The notes under the pieces are model-generated. The model ran no database searches, had not been told where the DNA came from, and worked only from the letters and a program-made list of their open reading frames with translations. The position numbers and the translations under genes were made by a program. 64,000 nucleotides of DNA from Vishniacozyma victoriae (lineage: Eukaryota > Basidiomycota > Tremellomycetes > Tremellales > Bulleribasidiaceae), in contig JADPYG010000089.1 of assembly GCA_017654735.1 (NCBI GenBank), positions 878,001 to 942,000 of the forward strand, in the 5' to 3' direction. Below, in pieces: positions 1-10,783 of this stretch (positions are counted from its first letter, which is position 1; each line of letters opens with the position of its first letter).

Positions 1-545
1 TCGATAGGTATTGATCGTGAACTGATGATCAGTCAAAAACGAAACTTTTCAATCACACGACACTTACATTTCAATTCACTATTTTTATATCCTTATTACA
101 GCGAGGAGGTAATCGGGATGAAGGGCGACAAGGGGATAAGTTGTCGGGTACCTATGAAACTATATATTAAGGATGATAGGAAGGAACGTGTTCTAAGTAA
201 TGCTGTTTTTTGGTCAATTGAGCCTGACTTAGATCTGTAGCACCGCCGAGTTTATTTTGATTCCGGTATATGCAGGTACATAAGTGCGTCATCGAACGGG
301 AATTTGAGGGTGAGGAATGTGGCACCTCGTTCAAGTATACATATACTTGTTTCAGTAGTGGTGATATGCATGCTATATACCAGAGTCTCATATTGATATA
401 GAGAATGACAATGAGCAGAGCATTCTTAATCATGATCTCACACCTCGAGTACGAGGAATCCGAATCACCGATTAGGTATGTAGCTAAACAATTATAATAC
501 CAATCCCCAGCCATGAAATCTAATGTCTACATCCACACACTCGAA
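1..545. other. Intergenic, 3' flank of IML2
   Basis: No gene is supported here. Open frames are short on both strands and lack splice-linked continuation. The stretch lies just past the stop codon of the minus-strand IML2 gene and probably holds its 3' UTR and terminator. Confidence 0.5.
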
Positions 546-3500
546 CTAGCCAGCAAGAGGATCCACACCTTTCTCCTTTTCTTTCAATTTCTGCTGAGCC
601 GCATGTGTCTTTAACAATAATGCGCCTTCTAGTGAATATTTTCCTTGGGCTTTATGGTACTGTTTCCCTTCTGCTACCTTGCCTGGGATGTCAGCGTGAT
701 CCTCAAACCTTGCTTAAATTTGGAGAGGTCAGAGATATGGTCTTCCAAGAGGCTGGGCGGAAGAGTAGGGTTGAATCGGTAGAGTTACAGGAACAGGAGA
801 GATGAAGAAGATGACGGAGAGAAGGGGACATACCAGACATGACGATATCGAAATTCTTCTTTGCCTCTACGTAATTACCCCTCGCAGCATACAATTTACC
901 AAGTTCGAAATGACAATGGTAAATGATATAATGATCCAACTGTTCATCAGCCCATGTTCTCAGACGCTATGTTGTTTGCATGGATGCAGAGATGAAGTGG
1001 GAGATCTCATGGTCATTAGATCGAGGTGGAGGTGGGAATCTAGGGAGGAAGGAGATCGGGTGGAAAGACGTACCTCTACTTTCGGAGCATGTTCCAGAAC
1101 CAACAAGAAATCCTTCTCTGCACCAGCATCAATTTCCGCATCACTGGCTTCACCCTCACTTGCGCGTCGAGCTTCAGGGGATGAATCGGGGGGTGGATGG
1201 CGGGCTGTAAATTGTACTACACCCCTCAAAAAGTGTCCTAGTGTGTAATCTATCATTAGCCCGTGTCTTCTTTCTCTTCTCCCTTGGACGAAAGGGTGAT
1301 CGATTGAGATGATATGGGAGAGGATAGTATGAGATGCAGAAAAGAGAACTTACCATCCCAATATTCATGTCCATTTCCATATTCCTCCGGCGTGACACCC
1401 TCTAGTGTACCCAACATCTTATCAATCCGAGGAAGTAAAGTATGTAACAAACTCTTCCTAGGCGTATGTGACAACGATCCAAACACATAAGCCAGCTCCA
1501 TGGCCGGTAGGAAAAGACGATGATTCTGCGAATGGAATTTCCTAGCTTTTCTCGAACACAATTTTTCGATGGGTAGTGATTTCCCAGCGATCTTCTTGGT
1601 TAAAGATGGAATTTCATCCATTAATCTCAGAGCTTCTTTGGTGCTTGCTCCGGGATGATCATCTTGAATCAACTCTACTAACGATGCTGCTGCCGCACTG
1701 TCATCAGTTCCTCCCCAGGACATGAGGGCATGGACGTACTAGGTGTATACTGCTCTACTCCAATTGGACTCGTCTTTGAGAATACTAAAGCAGTCCAATG
1801 CTGATTTCCAGTTACCCAACATGAAGAAATTACAGGCGTAATCCCATAAGCACATGTGTTGGAGCTGAACGTATTCGAGATCCAAGTCCAGCGCGCGCTG
1901 TAGACTCTCTGATCATTAGCATAGCTATAAGATAAGGGACGTACTATTTGCGAGCTCGGGTTCACATTGAGAGGTATGTAATCTAGCTTGGAAATATAGG
2001 AAGAAGACTCCATCGGGGTATCTGTTATCAGCACTTATTCTCCTCTCTTATAACTCCTGCCTCTCGTAAGAGAAGGACTAACCTCTTCATATTATATTCC
2101 AAAATAGCCCTAGCAACAGGAACATCCACACCAGCAACCGGCCTTTCTCATCAGCTCCCATTCTCCCATATCAGATTCCGAAGTGGGAGAAGGACGTACA
2201 TCAAGACAGAAATGACCAAGTGGAAAGTAAGTAAAATCATATCACAAATAGGTCTTCTCAGCCCCTCATTCTTTTCGTCGAAATCAGGTTTCTCGGCTCC
2301 GTGATGCCATCCCCCAGCGGCCATTAATGATTCAAGGGCGACTTTACGATCTCCTGCGTAACCGAATACTTCTGCGATCTGTTGTTAGCTCCCACCATTG
2401 GCATTCGTGCTTACCTTCAAGACTTTTCCTGGGAGGAGAGAGAGCATGAGGGAAGAGGTTCCCGTTCCTAGTAGAACACCCTGGTTGTTAGTGGATAGCT
2501 ATAGAGAGGAGAGAGGGACGTACAGATCGGAAATCCATATCAATCTCCTCATCGAATCCACCTCTATCTGCCTCTTCCACGTACAGCTGAAGTGTACGGT
2601 AAATCCCATGAGCAGTCCTCATATTCAATCTGTCATCAGTATATGAGGAGTAGGACGGAAAAGACAAGGAAATGGGAGGGAGAGACTTACGCTTCCTTGA
2701 CCAACCCCAACCAATCTCCACCAGCTATAATAGCAAGTAAAGCCTTCATCAACGACGTCTCGGCATATACCAACTCGGCATGTCGTTCGAGGTTTGTCAT
2801 TTGTTTGACCCTTGCTACGCCCGCTCCTGCCTTCACTAGCCCTCCTAGACGGGTGACGAGTGAATCATTCGGTTTTCGTAGAGCTGTAGCTACTACTGCT
2901 GTTCCTCTTGTTATTTCGAGGGCGTTTCCTAAATCGTTGGAATCAAAAGTCATCATTCCCTACTATCAGCCTTCATCCATCGCGGCTACGATATCGATCA
3001 CTGAACAGAGGGATGACTTACCTTGAGAGCTTGAATGATACCACCAGCACTCAATAAATAGAGGTGATTCGCATCGGGATCCTTCTCCGTACAAAGATGT
3101 TCCGCCTTTTGCATTTGACTAGTCAAGAACAAAGTCAAAGCTTCTCGACAAGTATCCAGATCAGGAGCCAACAACGCGGTTTGATCAATGCTGAGTGCTG
3201 ATTCCTTCGACGAGTGGAGGTGTCGGACAACCTGAGTGATTCGGGCGTGTTTCGTACGTCTCATCGTCGATGGCCCGGTCCCTAGGACATCTTCACTATC
3301 AATCACTGGTCCTGTCGTAGATGCCTTATCGGTTGCTGTAGTCACAGCAGTTGACGAAGTGGTGGTAGGTGACGACGTTGTGGCTGGTTGTCGATTAACG
3401 ATAACAGCTTCCTCTTCCTCATCGTCCTCTTCCACTTCACTTAATCCCTCCGAAGGTGTCCTGAAAGCCAATTCCTCGTCGGAGGTATCTTCATCCGACT

Positions 3501-4027
3501 CGACCCAACGACTGTACTCCGTCCTCTCGCTGACTGTCCTGGTTTTGACAGGTTTACTAGATCCAGAAAGAGGTCCATCAGGGGGTCGTTCGGAAGTGGG
3601 GGATTCGACAGTCGGTCCCAGTCCAATTAAATTTACTCCCTCCGTAATTCCATCCGTTGCTCCTTTCTCAACTCCTAATCCGGGGTACTTCTTCGTAGGC
3701 ATGGGAGGAGGAACTTCTCGTGTGGGCGTACTATTTCCAGAATTCAATGTCGATCCCCGTCGTATCGGTTCTGGACTATCCCTAGCCTGGGATGCCAATG
3801 AATTAGATGAGAATAATGATGATAATCTCTTTCGACCTTTGTAACTACCAATCAATACCCTCCAAAGTCAAAACTCACGCTAAAGACTTCTTCCTTGTCC
3901 TAGTCGCAATCCCGGAATCTTCATCGTCTCGGATGGATGTACTACTACTGCTGATACTCCTTGAGGATGGGGATGTAGTCCCGTCCTCATTTTTGAGCTT
4001 CATAGATGCTTTGCGTAGGAACGACAT
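546..4027 (-). CDS. IML2: Iml2/TTC39-family tetratricopeptide-like protein
   Basis: Member of the Iml2/TTC39 family, which in yeast is linked to lipid-droplet-dependent clearance of inclusion bodies; that role is family knowledge. About 13 exons were joined by hand on the minus strand. The first exon starts MSFLRKASMKLKNEDG; the start is taken because it is the first ATG and splices in phase into a Ser/Pro-rich, low-complexity N-terminal part (exon about 3844-3025). The family core follows: a helical block ending LAIIAGGDWLGLVKEA, then LNMRTAHGIYRTLQLYVEEA, FRSGVLLGTGTSSLML, FGYAGDRKVALESLMAAGGW and LDLEYVQLQHMCLWDYACNF. The C-terminal exons give HFELGKLYAARGNYVEAKKN and KYSLEGALLLKTHAA, a TPR-like end that fits the family closely, then a TAG stop. 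Estimated length is 850-900 residues, longer than yeast Iml2 because of the low-complexity insert. It is divergent from the MFS gene, with about 350 bp between starts. Confidence 0.85.
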
Positions 4028-4379
4028 CTTGAAGTATCCCAACTACTCGATATCGAAGGTATCGATGTGGTGCAAGGTGGAATAAGCTGTTAGTGAGACT
4101 AGTAATCACTCCTGAGGTATTTACTCACACCGTCGACCACGACCCCCGACGGCCACCAGATCGCCGAACCGCGGCACAGTAGTTGTTAGGCTCTATACAC
4201 GTGTCGCTTGATACTCGGAGTATCTCCGCTGGGTCCGGCCGATGGATTTACTTTTGACGCCTCCAGTCGTGCTCAATATAGTTTATGAGGATTGGGTCAG
4301 CGATGGGGCAATGCATCTCTTGTATATATCTTGTGGATAGTGTTGTTGTTTGTGTATACTCGGAATTGGAGCAATCCCA
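4028..4379. promoter_or_regulatory. Divergent promoter IML2/MFS with 15-bp palindrome
   Basis: This 352-bp gap separates two outward-facing genes. It holds a perfect inverted repeat at 4210-4224, GATACTC-G-GAGTATC, about 155 bp before the MFS start codon. Such a short perfect palindrome fits a homodimeric regulator site. This is inference; no factor can be named. Confidence 0.4.
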
Positions 4380-6375
4380 ATGACGGCTACACCCCTCGAA
4401 GCGGTCGGAGCGGGGGTTGCGATTTTACCACCGAATAATCCGGATGGACCGCTCATCCCTACATCCAGTCGCGTCTCGATATCTCACCTCGATACCCAAG
4501 ACTCGAAACATGAAAAGGATGTCGAAGCGGACGATAATCTACCAGTCTTGCCGACTGTGCCGGCTCCAAAGACACTCAGCAAGATGCAATTAGTGGTAGT
4601 GGCCGCTTTGGTGACATTTACTCTCTGCATGTCCTCAGCCGGGGCTATGTGCCTTACCATAGCCCTACCTACGATACAAGACGACCTCAACATGAACGCG
4701 AATGATCTCCAGTGGGTTGCGGCCGCCTACTCTCTGACAAATGGGTGCTTCTTGTTATTGAGTGGAAGACTTGCGGATGTTCATGGTAGAAAGAGAATGT
4801 TTCTGGTGAGTCCGCAAAGAGGAAAAGGGCTGATGATAGATCGGATCGATGTGGAGTGCGCTCTGGACACTGATTGGGGGATTCATGACCACGGGGGCTG
4901 GACTGGTTGTCACTCGAGCATTGGCTGGTATGGGTGCCGCAATGAGGTGAGTCTTTTTTTCAACTTGTCTTCCAGAGGCTAACGAATAGTACACCCAGCG
5001 CTATCGGAATTATCGCTTCGTATTTCCATGGTCGTGCTAGATCAACAGCTTTTGCTTGCTTCTCTGCAGGAGCTCCTGTGGGAGCTGGTCTTGGACTGGT
5101 TCTCGGTGGAATACTGACTTCTTATTCACCGTAAACTTCCAATCCCTCAACTTCTCGGACCCATGCTGAAACGGCAGATACACATGGAAGGCATGCTTGT
5201 GGGTTCTCGCAGCTCTCACATTCGCAGTCGCCGTTCCTGCCTTTTTCTTTGTCCCCCGTGACAGCGTCCAGGCCATCGATAGACGAGTCGACTGGATCGG
5301 TGGAGGATTAGTCACTATCGGTCTCATCCTCTTGAACTTTGTAATTGCGGATGCTCAGAACGCATCGAATGGCTGGAAGACTTGGTGTAAGTCCCTGACG
5401 CATGTTGAGGCTGATGATAGATATAATATTCCTTCTCATTGTTGGGTTTGGATGTACAGCTTCCTTCTTCTTTTGGGAACATTACATCCAGACCAAGACT
5501 ACTCGACCACCGCTCATGAGACTACAACTCTGGACCAGGGCCAAAGGGAAATTAGCGACTGTATATATGATAGGATGCGTATCATGGATGGGCTTTGTGG
5601 TATGTCTTCCTCTCTCTATAAGTGAACGTCATTCCTCGCCACTAATCTCAGTCATTTTTCTTTCACGCTACCCTCTTCTATCAGGAGGTACAAGGCCATG
5701 GCCCCATCCAAGCGATGCTGCGATTCATCCCTTGCGCAGTTTCGGGTGTACTTTGTAACGTACTAGTCGCGTGGCTAGTTGCCAAAGTCTCAACTCAATG
5801 GATTATCTGTATAGGTCTCCTATCCACTGGGTGAGTCGATTCTTTATCCATTCGCACCCCTCTCTGCATCCCAACTGAGCTAAAACTGACCTCTAGTCTG
5901 GCAAGCGTGTTGTTCGCGATCTCCCCGGCAGATGTTGTATATTGGAAAATGCCATTCAACGCCATGTGGATGGCAGTCCTCGGAGCTGATTTGTATGATC
6001 CCCCAGCCTTCCTCACGTCGGGTACTGATAATTAGCCTAATGGCAACAGGCTCAATATTCGTAGCGGCCCTAGCACTACCCGAAGAACAATCAGTAGCAG
6101 GAGCAGTATTCCAAACTCTAGTCCAATTAGGAGGATCATTCGGCTTGGCATTCACAACCCTCATAAACGTTGCCATCTCGCAAAAATCCCTCGATGCCGG
6201 GAAATCGGCGGAGGTGGCGCGTCTGGATGGATTACATGCTGCTTTCTGGCTAGGCGCTGGATGTAGTTTTGGAGCATTGATCCTTGCTATGGTCATGTTG
6301 AGGGGTATGGGTGCTATTGGGAAATTTAAGAAAGTACCAAAACTCGAGGAGGCAGAAGAGGAGAAAAGCCATTGA
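4380..6375 (+). CDS. MFS drug:H+ antiporter-like transporter (DHA2 type)
   Basis: Major facilitator superfamily exporter, probably plasma membrane, most like the 14-helix DHA2 branch (multidrug or toxin efflux). The ATG at 4380 opens a soluble tail of about 70 residues, then the first helix. Motif A reads GRLADVHGRKRMF in loop 2-3. The antiporter region shows GAPVGAGLGLVLGGILTSY, which matches motif C with its repeated glycines. Further helices are VLAALTFAVAVPAFFFVP, GGGLVTIGLILLNFVIAD, IIFLLIVGFGCTASFFFW and, near the end, ALILAMVMLRGMG. Seven or eight introns of about 50 nt interrupt it, with donors such as GTGAGT and GTATGTC. The C-terminus is a short charged tail ending EEAEEEKSH. The substrate cannot be told from sequence. 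Confidence 0.85.
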
Positions 6376-6572
6376 ATTTACAGGCATATTATGTTACATT
6401 GTACCATGTACGACTACACTCGATGCTTGAGTGCTATCGGTCCCCTCGAGCGGGGGGAATCGAGAGTTCTGTTACGATATAAGGCAACTGCTATTGACAG
6501 GGTTTCTCAGGGAAACAGGCTCTTGACGACGTAGAATTTAGAGTTCACGAAGTAAGCACGTCAACGTGATGA

Positions 6573-6953
6573 CTTCGAGAGCATTTTTCACGCTCTGATT
6601 CCCAGCCACAACGAGGCGCTGCCGTCAGAACCTTGTGATCTGTCAGGCACATCATCTCCGATGTCTTGGACAGACATCCGGATTCCGGGTGAGTGAGCCA
6701 TATTCCCGCATTGGGTTTTTTTGAACAAACAGACATACCGGATAGTAATATTTCAAGTGTCCTCCTCCTTCCATTCGAAGACCCCCACGCCCTGATTCCC
6801 ACCCATGATAGGGCTCTGCCGTACATTCTTGTCATCCGCTAGGCACAGTTGTTCCCGATGTTCGTCGGTTCCCGAGTGAGTTACGGAAAGGAGCTGGGTT
6901 GTTGCTTCTATGGGGTTTTCGGACAAACAGATAGTACGGAGGAGTACTTCAAG
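6573..6953. repeat. Diverged tandem duplication, period 197 bp
   Basis: Two related copies lie head to tail, about 6573-6756 and about 6770-6953. Shared landmarks in the same order are CTGATTCCCA, GCTCTGCCGT or its variant, GTGAGTGAG or GAGTGAGTTA, GGGTTTTTTTGAACAAACAG against GGGTTTTCGGACAAACAG, and a final TTCAAG. From CTGATTCCC to TTCAAG each copy is 162 bp. The copies differ at many sites, so the duplication is old. No coding function is seen; the second copy runs into the promoter of the secreted-protein gene. Confidence 0.6.
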
Positions 6954-7027
6954 AGCTCGCCTTTCTCTGCACCTCACCTCTTTCCCCTATCTCCATCTTA
7001 TTCTTCACTCCCCAGTATTCCCAGAGT

Positions 7028-7794
7028 ATACGATTCTACATCCTCACAGCGGCTTTCGCGCTCGCGAATATAGTGTCTGCGTCCACCGCTCCTCGCCTGT
7101 CATCTCTCCGGGATCTCGCCCTCCCCCAATCTGACGTCGCCCAATCTGTAGAGTTTCCTGCGACCGCTCAATCCAATTTCAGACGCAGGCGATCCTTGGG
7201 TCCGACCAATGGAGAGTTGATGAGGCGGTGAGTAGCATTCTTTGTGCCTCCGCGTCAAAGCGTCTCACTGCAACGAGAGTATGCTGACAGAAATTCAGCG
7301 GCCTGCAGCCCGCCTCCCGCCCTCGTAAACTCTATCAGGCCCGCAGTACGTATTCACTTCCCGTTTCATGACCGCAATGGAGCTGATTAATACAGCTTTG
7401 GCCAAAAGACAGGCCAACGAAGTCCCCGCAGGCGCACAAGCCAGTGGCGCTCCTCCAAGTTCCACGTCCTACGCATTTCTGCAGTGTGGAGATGATGGTG
7501 TCAGTGAGTCCCTTTCGACTCGGCCGCATTGTATGGGCAACTGATGCCTGCTTAGCCAGTAACAACACTGGAATCTATAATTTCGCTTTTACCGATCTCC
7601 AGGGCCTTGCCAACCAGTGCGCTGCCCAACAGGATAAAGATAACGCAACGAATCCCCCTGGTACAGCACAGACTTTCCTTATTGCCAGCCTTCCTGTGTA
7701 CGGATTTACTTGTGTCACTGCGGTAGTACCAGTACCGGGTCCCAATTCATCGGTCACTTGTAGTAGCACAACGCTCGGCTTTTATTCCGCTTGA
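7028..7794 (+). CDS. Small secreted protein, apparent ATA start
   Basis: Four exons (7028-7227, 7299-7345, 7396-7503, 7556-7794) splice in phase into 197 residues. The N-terminus RFYILTAAFALANIVSA is a clear signal peptide, but the codon just before RFY, where ATG is expected, is ATA (7028-7030), and no in-frame ATG lies nearby upstream. A basic pro-region follows with ELMRRGLQPASRPRKLYQAR and ALAKRQ, a layout I recognise from basidiomycete secreted proteins with dibasic processing sites. The mature part has few cysteines and several N-glycosylation sequons (NNT, NAT, NSS) and ends TTLGFYSA. Either the gene starts at a near-cognate codon, an upstream exon supplies the ATG, or the start is lost and the gene is dying. 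The function of the mature part is unknown. Confidence 0.6.
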
Positions 7795-8387
7795 TGATCC
7801 AAGTCAAGGATCTCCTGGTCGGGGCTGGGGTAGCCCGCAGGAGGGAAGAAACATATTCTTGGTGACTGTTCAGTCGTAGTGACTCCGGGGCGGATGTTAT
7901 ACAGTATGTGAGTAGTATTTTCGGATAGAAAAAGCTAGAATGTAAACATATACAAAAGAGGCGATATGCTTGGACACTGCTCGCGAAACAGGCAATCATC
8001 AGAAATCGAAATACTGTGAGAAGCTAACATATTTGACTCATCTTAATTCATCGGCATAGTATATTATATGATATTATGTTGTACAATCGACAATATCCAA
8101 CTAGATCACGGCAACATGGCTAGAAAGCATTTTCCACTAGCCTGGGTCATAAGGATTGTAAGGCCTCCTGCCTGGAAACCACTCTACCTCCCACCACTTC
8201 TGCCCTTTGTACGCCCTTTGTTCATGAACCACCAACCATCACATAAAGTAGGCTGCTGACCCGTCCTGATTCTCCAGTTGATCATCAAATTCATTCTAAG
8301 CTCCACCTTCCTCCACCGCTCGAGATCAACCAATTTTACCGCAACCCAACGCGCATGCTGCTCAAAGTCGTAGAGGCCAAGAAAAAT
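7795..8387. other. Intergenic, nothing recognised
   Basis: AT-rich 3' flank of the secreted-protein gene. No splice-linked coding signal, RNA gene or strong repeat was found on either strand. Confidence 0.4.
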
Positions 8388-9831
8388 TCATCGATCCGCT
8401 TCCTCTTGGGTGTGTCGTCGATAATCGGTAGGTTCAATGTTTTTGATCACTCGATAGCGTCTGCCCCGATGGGTTATTACGGATTCCCATTTTACATTTC
8501 CTGGATCGGAGACTGGGCCACCTTGATACCATTCGACCGCGACTGACCACTCATCATCGAGTTCCTCGGCCCACCAATCTAACGATGGTCAGCGGCCTCT
8601 AGCGTGGTGGTAAAGATTGGAATGTGTCCTTTTCCATCCGTCCGGAATGTGTGTATCCCAATCAGGCCGAAATCCCTCAGGTCGGCTAGTGTCTCCTCAT
8701 AAGTCATACCTGCATACGACTCGTACGGAACCCGAGCGTCGTCGTCGTTGTCCTTGTGAGTCCTTGTCTTGACCCTTGTCAATCACGCCGTGGCGGGCAT
8801 GGTGGGTAAAATCGGCGCTATCGTTTTGTAAGGTCTCTTCAACTTGTTGAAGTTCGCCATCCATACCGCCTCTTTGCCCGTTGTCGTAATCTTCCCAATG
8901 GTCACCATGCGCCTTGCCGCCGTCGCTCCCACCTTTATCGTCGTATGGTTACGATCATTATCAATGCCATTATGCTCATTCGCAGCTCCTGGCTCTTCAT
9001 ATCGTTCGCGTCCGTGGTCTGCTCATGATCCTCGTCCTTGTCGCTGTCCTCACTCTTCCCTTCTTGGCTTCCCAGATGGAAGGGTAATGCCATCTCCTCC
9101 ACCAACAGAACACCGTCATTATCCCTCTCTGCTTCCGCGGCAACTAATCCTCCTTCGAGCCGGTAGAGGGGCGTGAAAGAGCGAGGTCTCCTTATCGGTA
9201 AATACGGAGTCACTTTTGTCATCCGCTTCCAGAGGCCTCGCCCAGAGGTCGGAATTGGGGACGAAGCATGGTCTGCGATCCCTTCTCGTCGGTTTCGGCA
9301 TCAGTATTCGAGTCGAGTGATGTGTCGGGACGTACATCGCATCACATTCGCCTCGCTTGGCCGAGTGGATCATGGACCACTCGTTAGCGTCAGCGCCATC
9401 CGCCGTTTTGAGCATGTTCTTCGCCAAAGTCAGTTTCGTGTCTGTTTCACGGCAAGGTAGCTCGACCGAAAGAAAGCGTCGGTCGCTTCTTCTCTGGGCA
9501 CCTCCTTTTTGGCATGACTGAGCGATGATGTTAGGTCAGTAGCGCCCTAGTCTAATACAATTTTTACGTCACTGATCTGGAATTGGTCACGAGTACGAGC
9601 AGTAGATAACAAGATGCGATGGAGAATGGATATAGCTAGTATGCATAATTTTTCGTTCCAAGTACCAGATCTTGCTTCTACATCATAACATTCCATCATT
9701 GAGCTCAACGTACCCATTCCAAAAGGTGTGTGAGCTGATCTAAAGACTAAGTCTACACCCTCAACAAGTCCAGGCCTCTCACCCAGGACGTGCCAATGTG
9801 AGTGCCTCCTTGTCCACCCTTTCTGTCCCAA
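8388..9831 (-). pseudogene. Decayed or unresolved spliced gene of unknown family
   Basis: Minus-strand coding-like stretches follow one another but do not form one frame. In order they read: VFRSAHTPFGMGTLSSMMEC (about 9750), an intron with branch and AG near 9520, then VELPCRETDTKLTLAKNM, NSDLWARPLEADDKSDSV, a frame change near 9150, AEAERDNDGVLLVEEMALPF, another change near 9000, then VWMANFNKLKRPYKTIAPIL, an in-frame TGA near 8785, then YEETLADLRDFGLIGIHTF and last WWAEELDDEWSVAVEWYQGG to a TGA at 8388. Some breaks could be introns (a GTACGTCC donor is present near 9330), others have no convincing splice sites. Decay with frameshifts and a stop is the simpler reading. No family is recognised. 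Confidence 0.35.
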
Positions 9832-10783
9832 TTGCCTCTGTTCTTTTTCAGATACGATACTGAAGCCCTATGCCGACAAGGACCCAACAACGAGCTCGAG
9901 GAACGGAACCCAAGGAATATCGTCCGAACCCAAAGCAGAAGCACCAGGTAAAGCTCACCTACACCTAGGCTAGGAAGCCGCTTCAGGCCAGGATTCAGCA
10001 AAGATCAGTAAAGGAGCCGAGATCGCTCCTCTACGAGAAGGCAAGATCGCGGATGACCCATCGACAGGGGCATCTCCTTCTTCCCAGTCTTGAGTCAATC
10101 TGCATATTTTGTGAGGGAGATTTAGTAGGGGCTGATGGGTGGCTCAATTAGTCGCTCAGGCTACTGAGGTTGCAAAGCAGACTGATACTGCTGTTGTTGG
10201 AGAGTCCAAGTAAGATGATGTGATAGGCATGCGTCTCGGAACTCAACACATAACCAAATTTGCTACTGTATCCTCTAAACGATGCCTCTCAGTAGATGCG
10301 GACTAGCATTTAAGGAAATCCGGTCCCCAGCAGTCCCCACGCGCCATTCAACCATGATGACGGGCTCGTGAACGCTGTCCACCAGAGTTTCGTTTCTCGG
10401 ACCGTTGAAACTGGTTCACGCATATAGTGGGGCTCGTTCATCTCGTTCCGGGGAACAGGATGAACGGGTCTCTCCAGAAGTCTACTTAGTCCTCAATACC
10501 CAGCTGATGGTATTGCCGACTCGAATTTCGGAATAGTCCGTCTGCGGGAAAGAGTCGTGCTCGACAGTTCACTGCATATTTCTATATAGCTTGCCAGTAG
10601 TGTCTTTTAATCTTCCGTCTTCTCTGCTTGACTCAAGCTACTCTCGCCACATTCGAAGTGCAAGTCTTGGTGTCCCCGAATTATTCTTGCGCTACATTGC
10701 CGGCGCGCGACCGTTGTAATCGTGACCTAACGAAGACGTGCTGAATGTCAGAGACCTGTGGCGGTCATTTTACAATGGACTCA
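9832..10783. other. Intergenic, nothing recognised
   Basis: About 950 bp without a supported gene. It may hold the 5' part of the unresolved minus-strand gene and the 3' UTR of the acid phosphatase. Open frames here are short and show no family motif. Confidence 0.4.
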
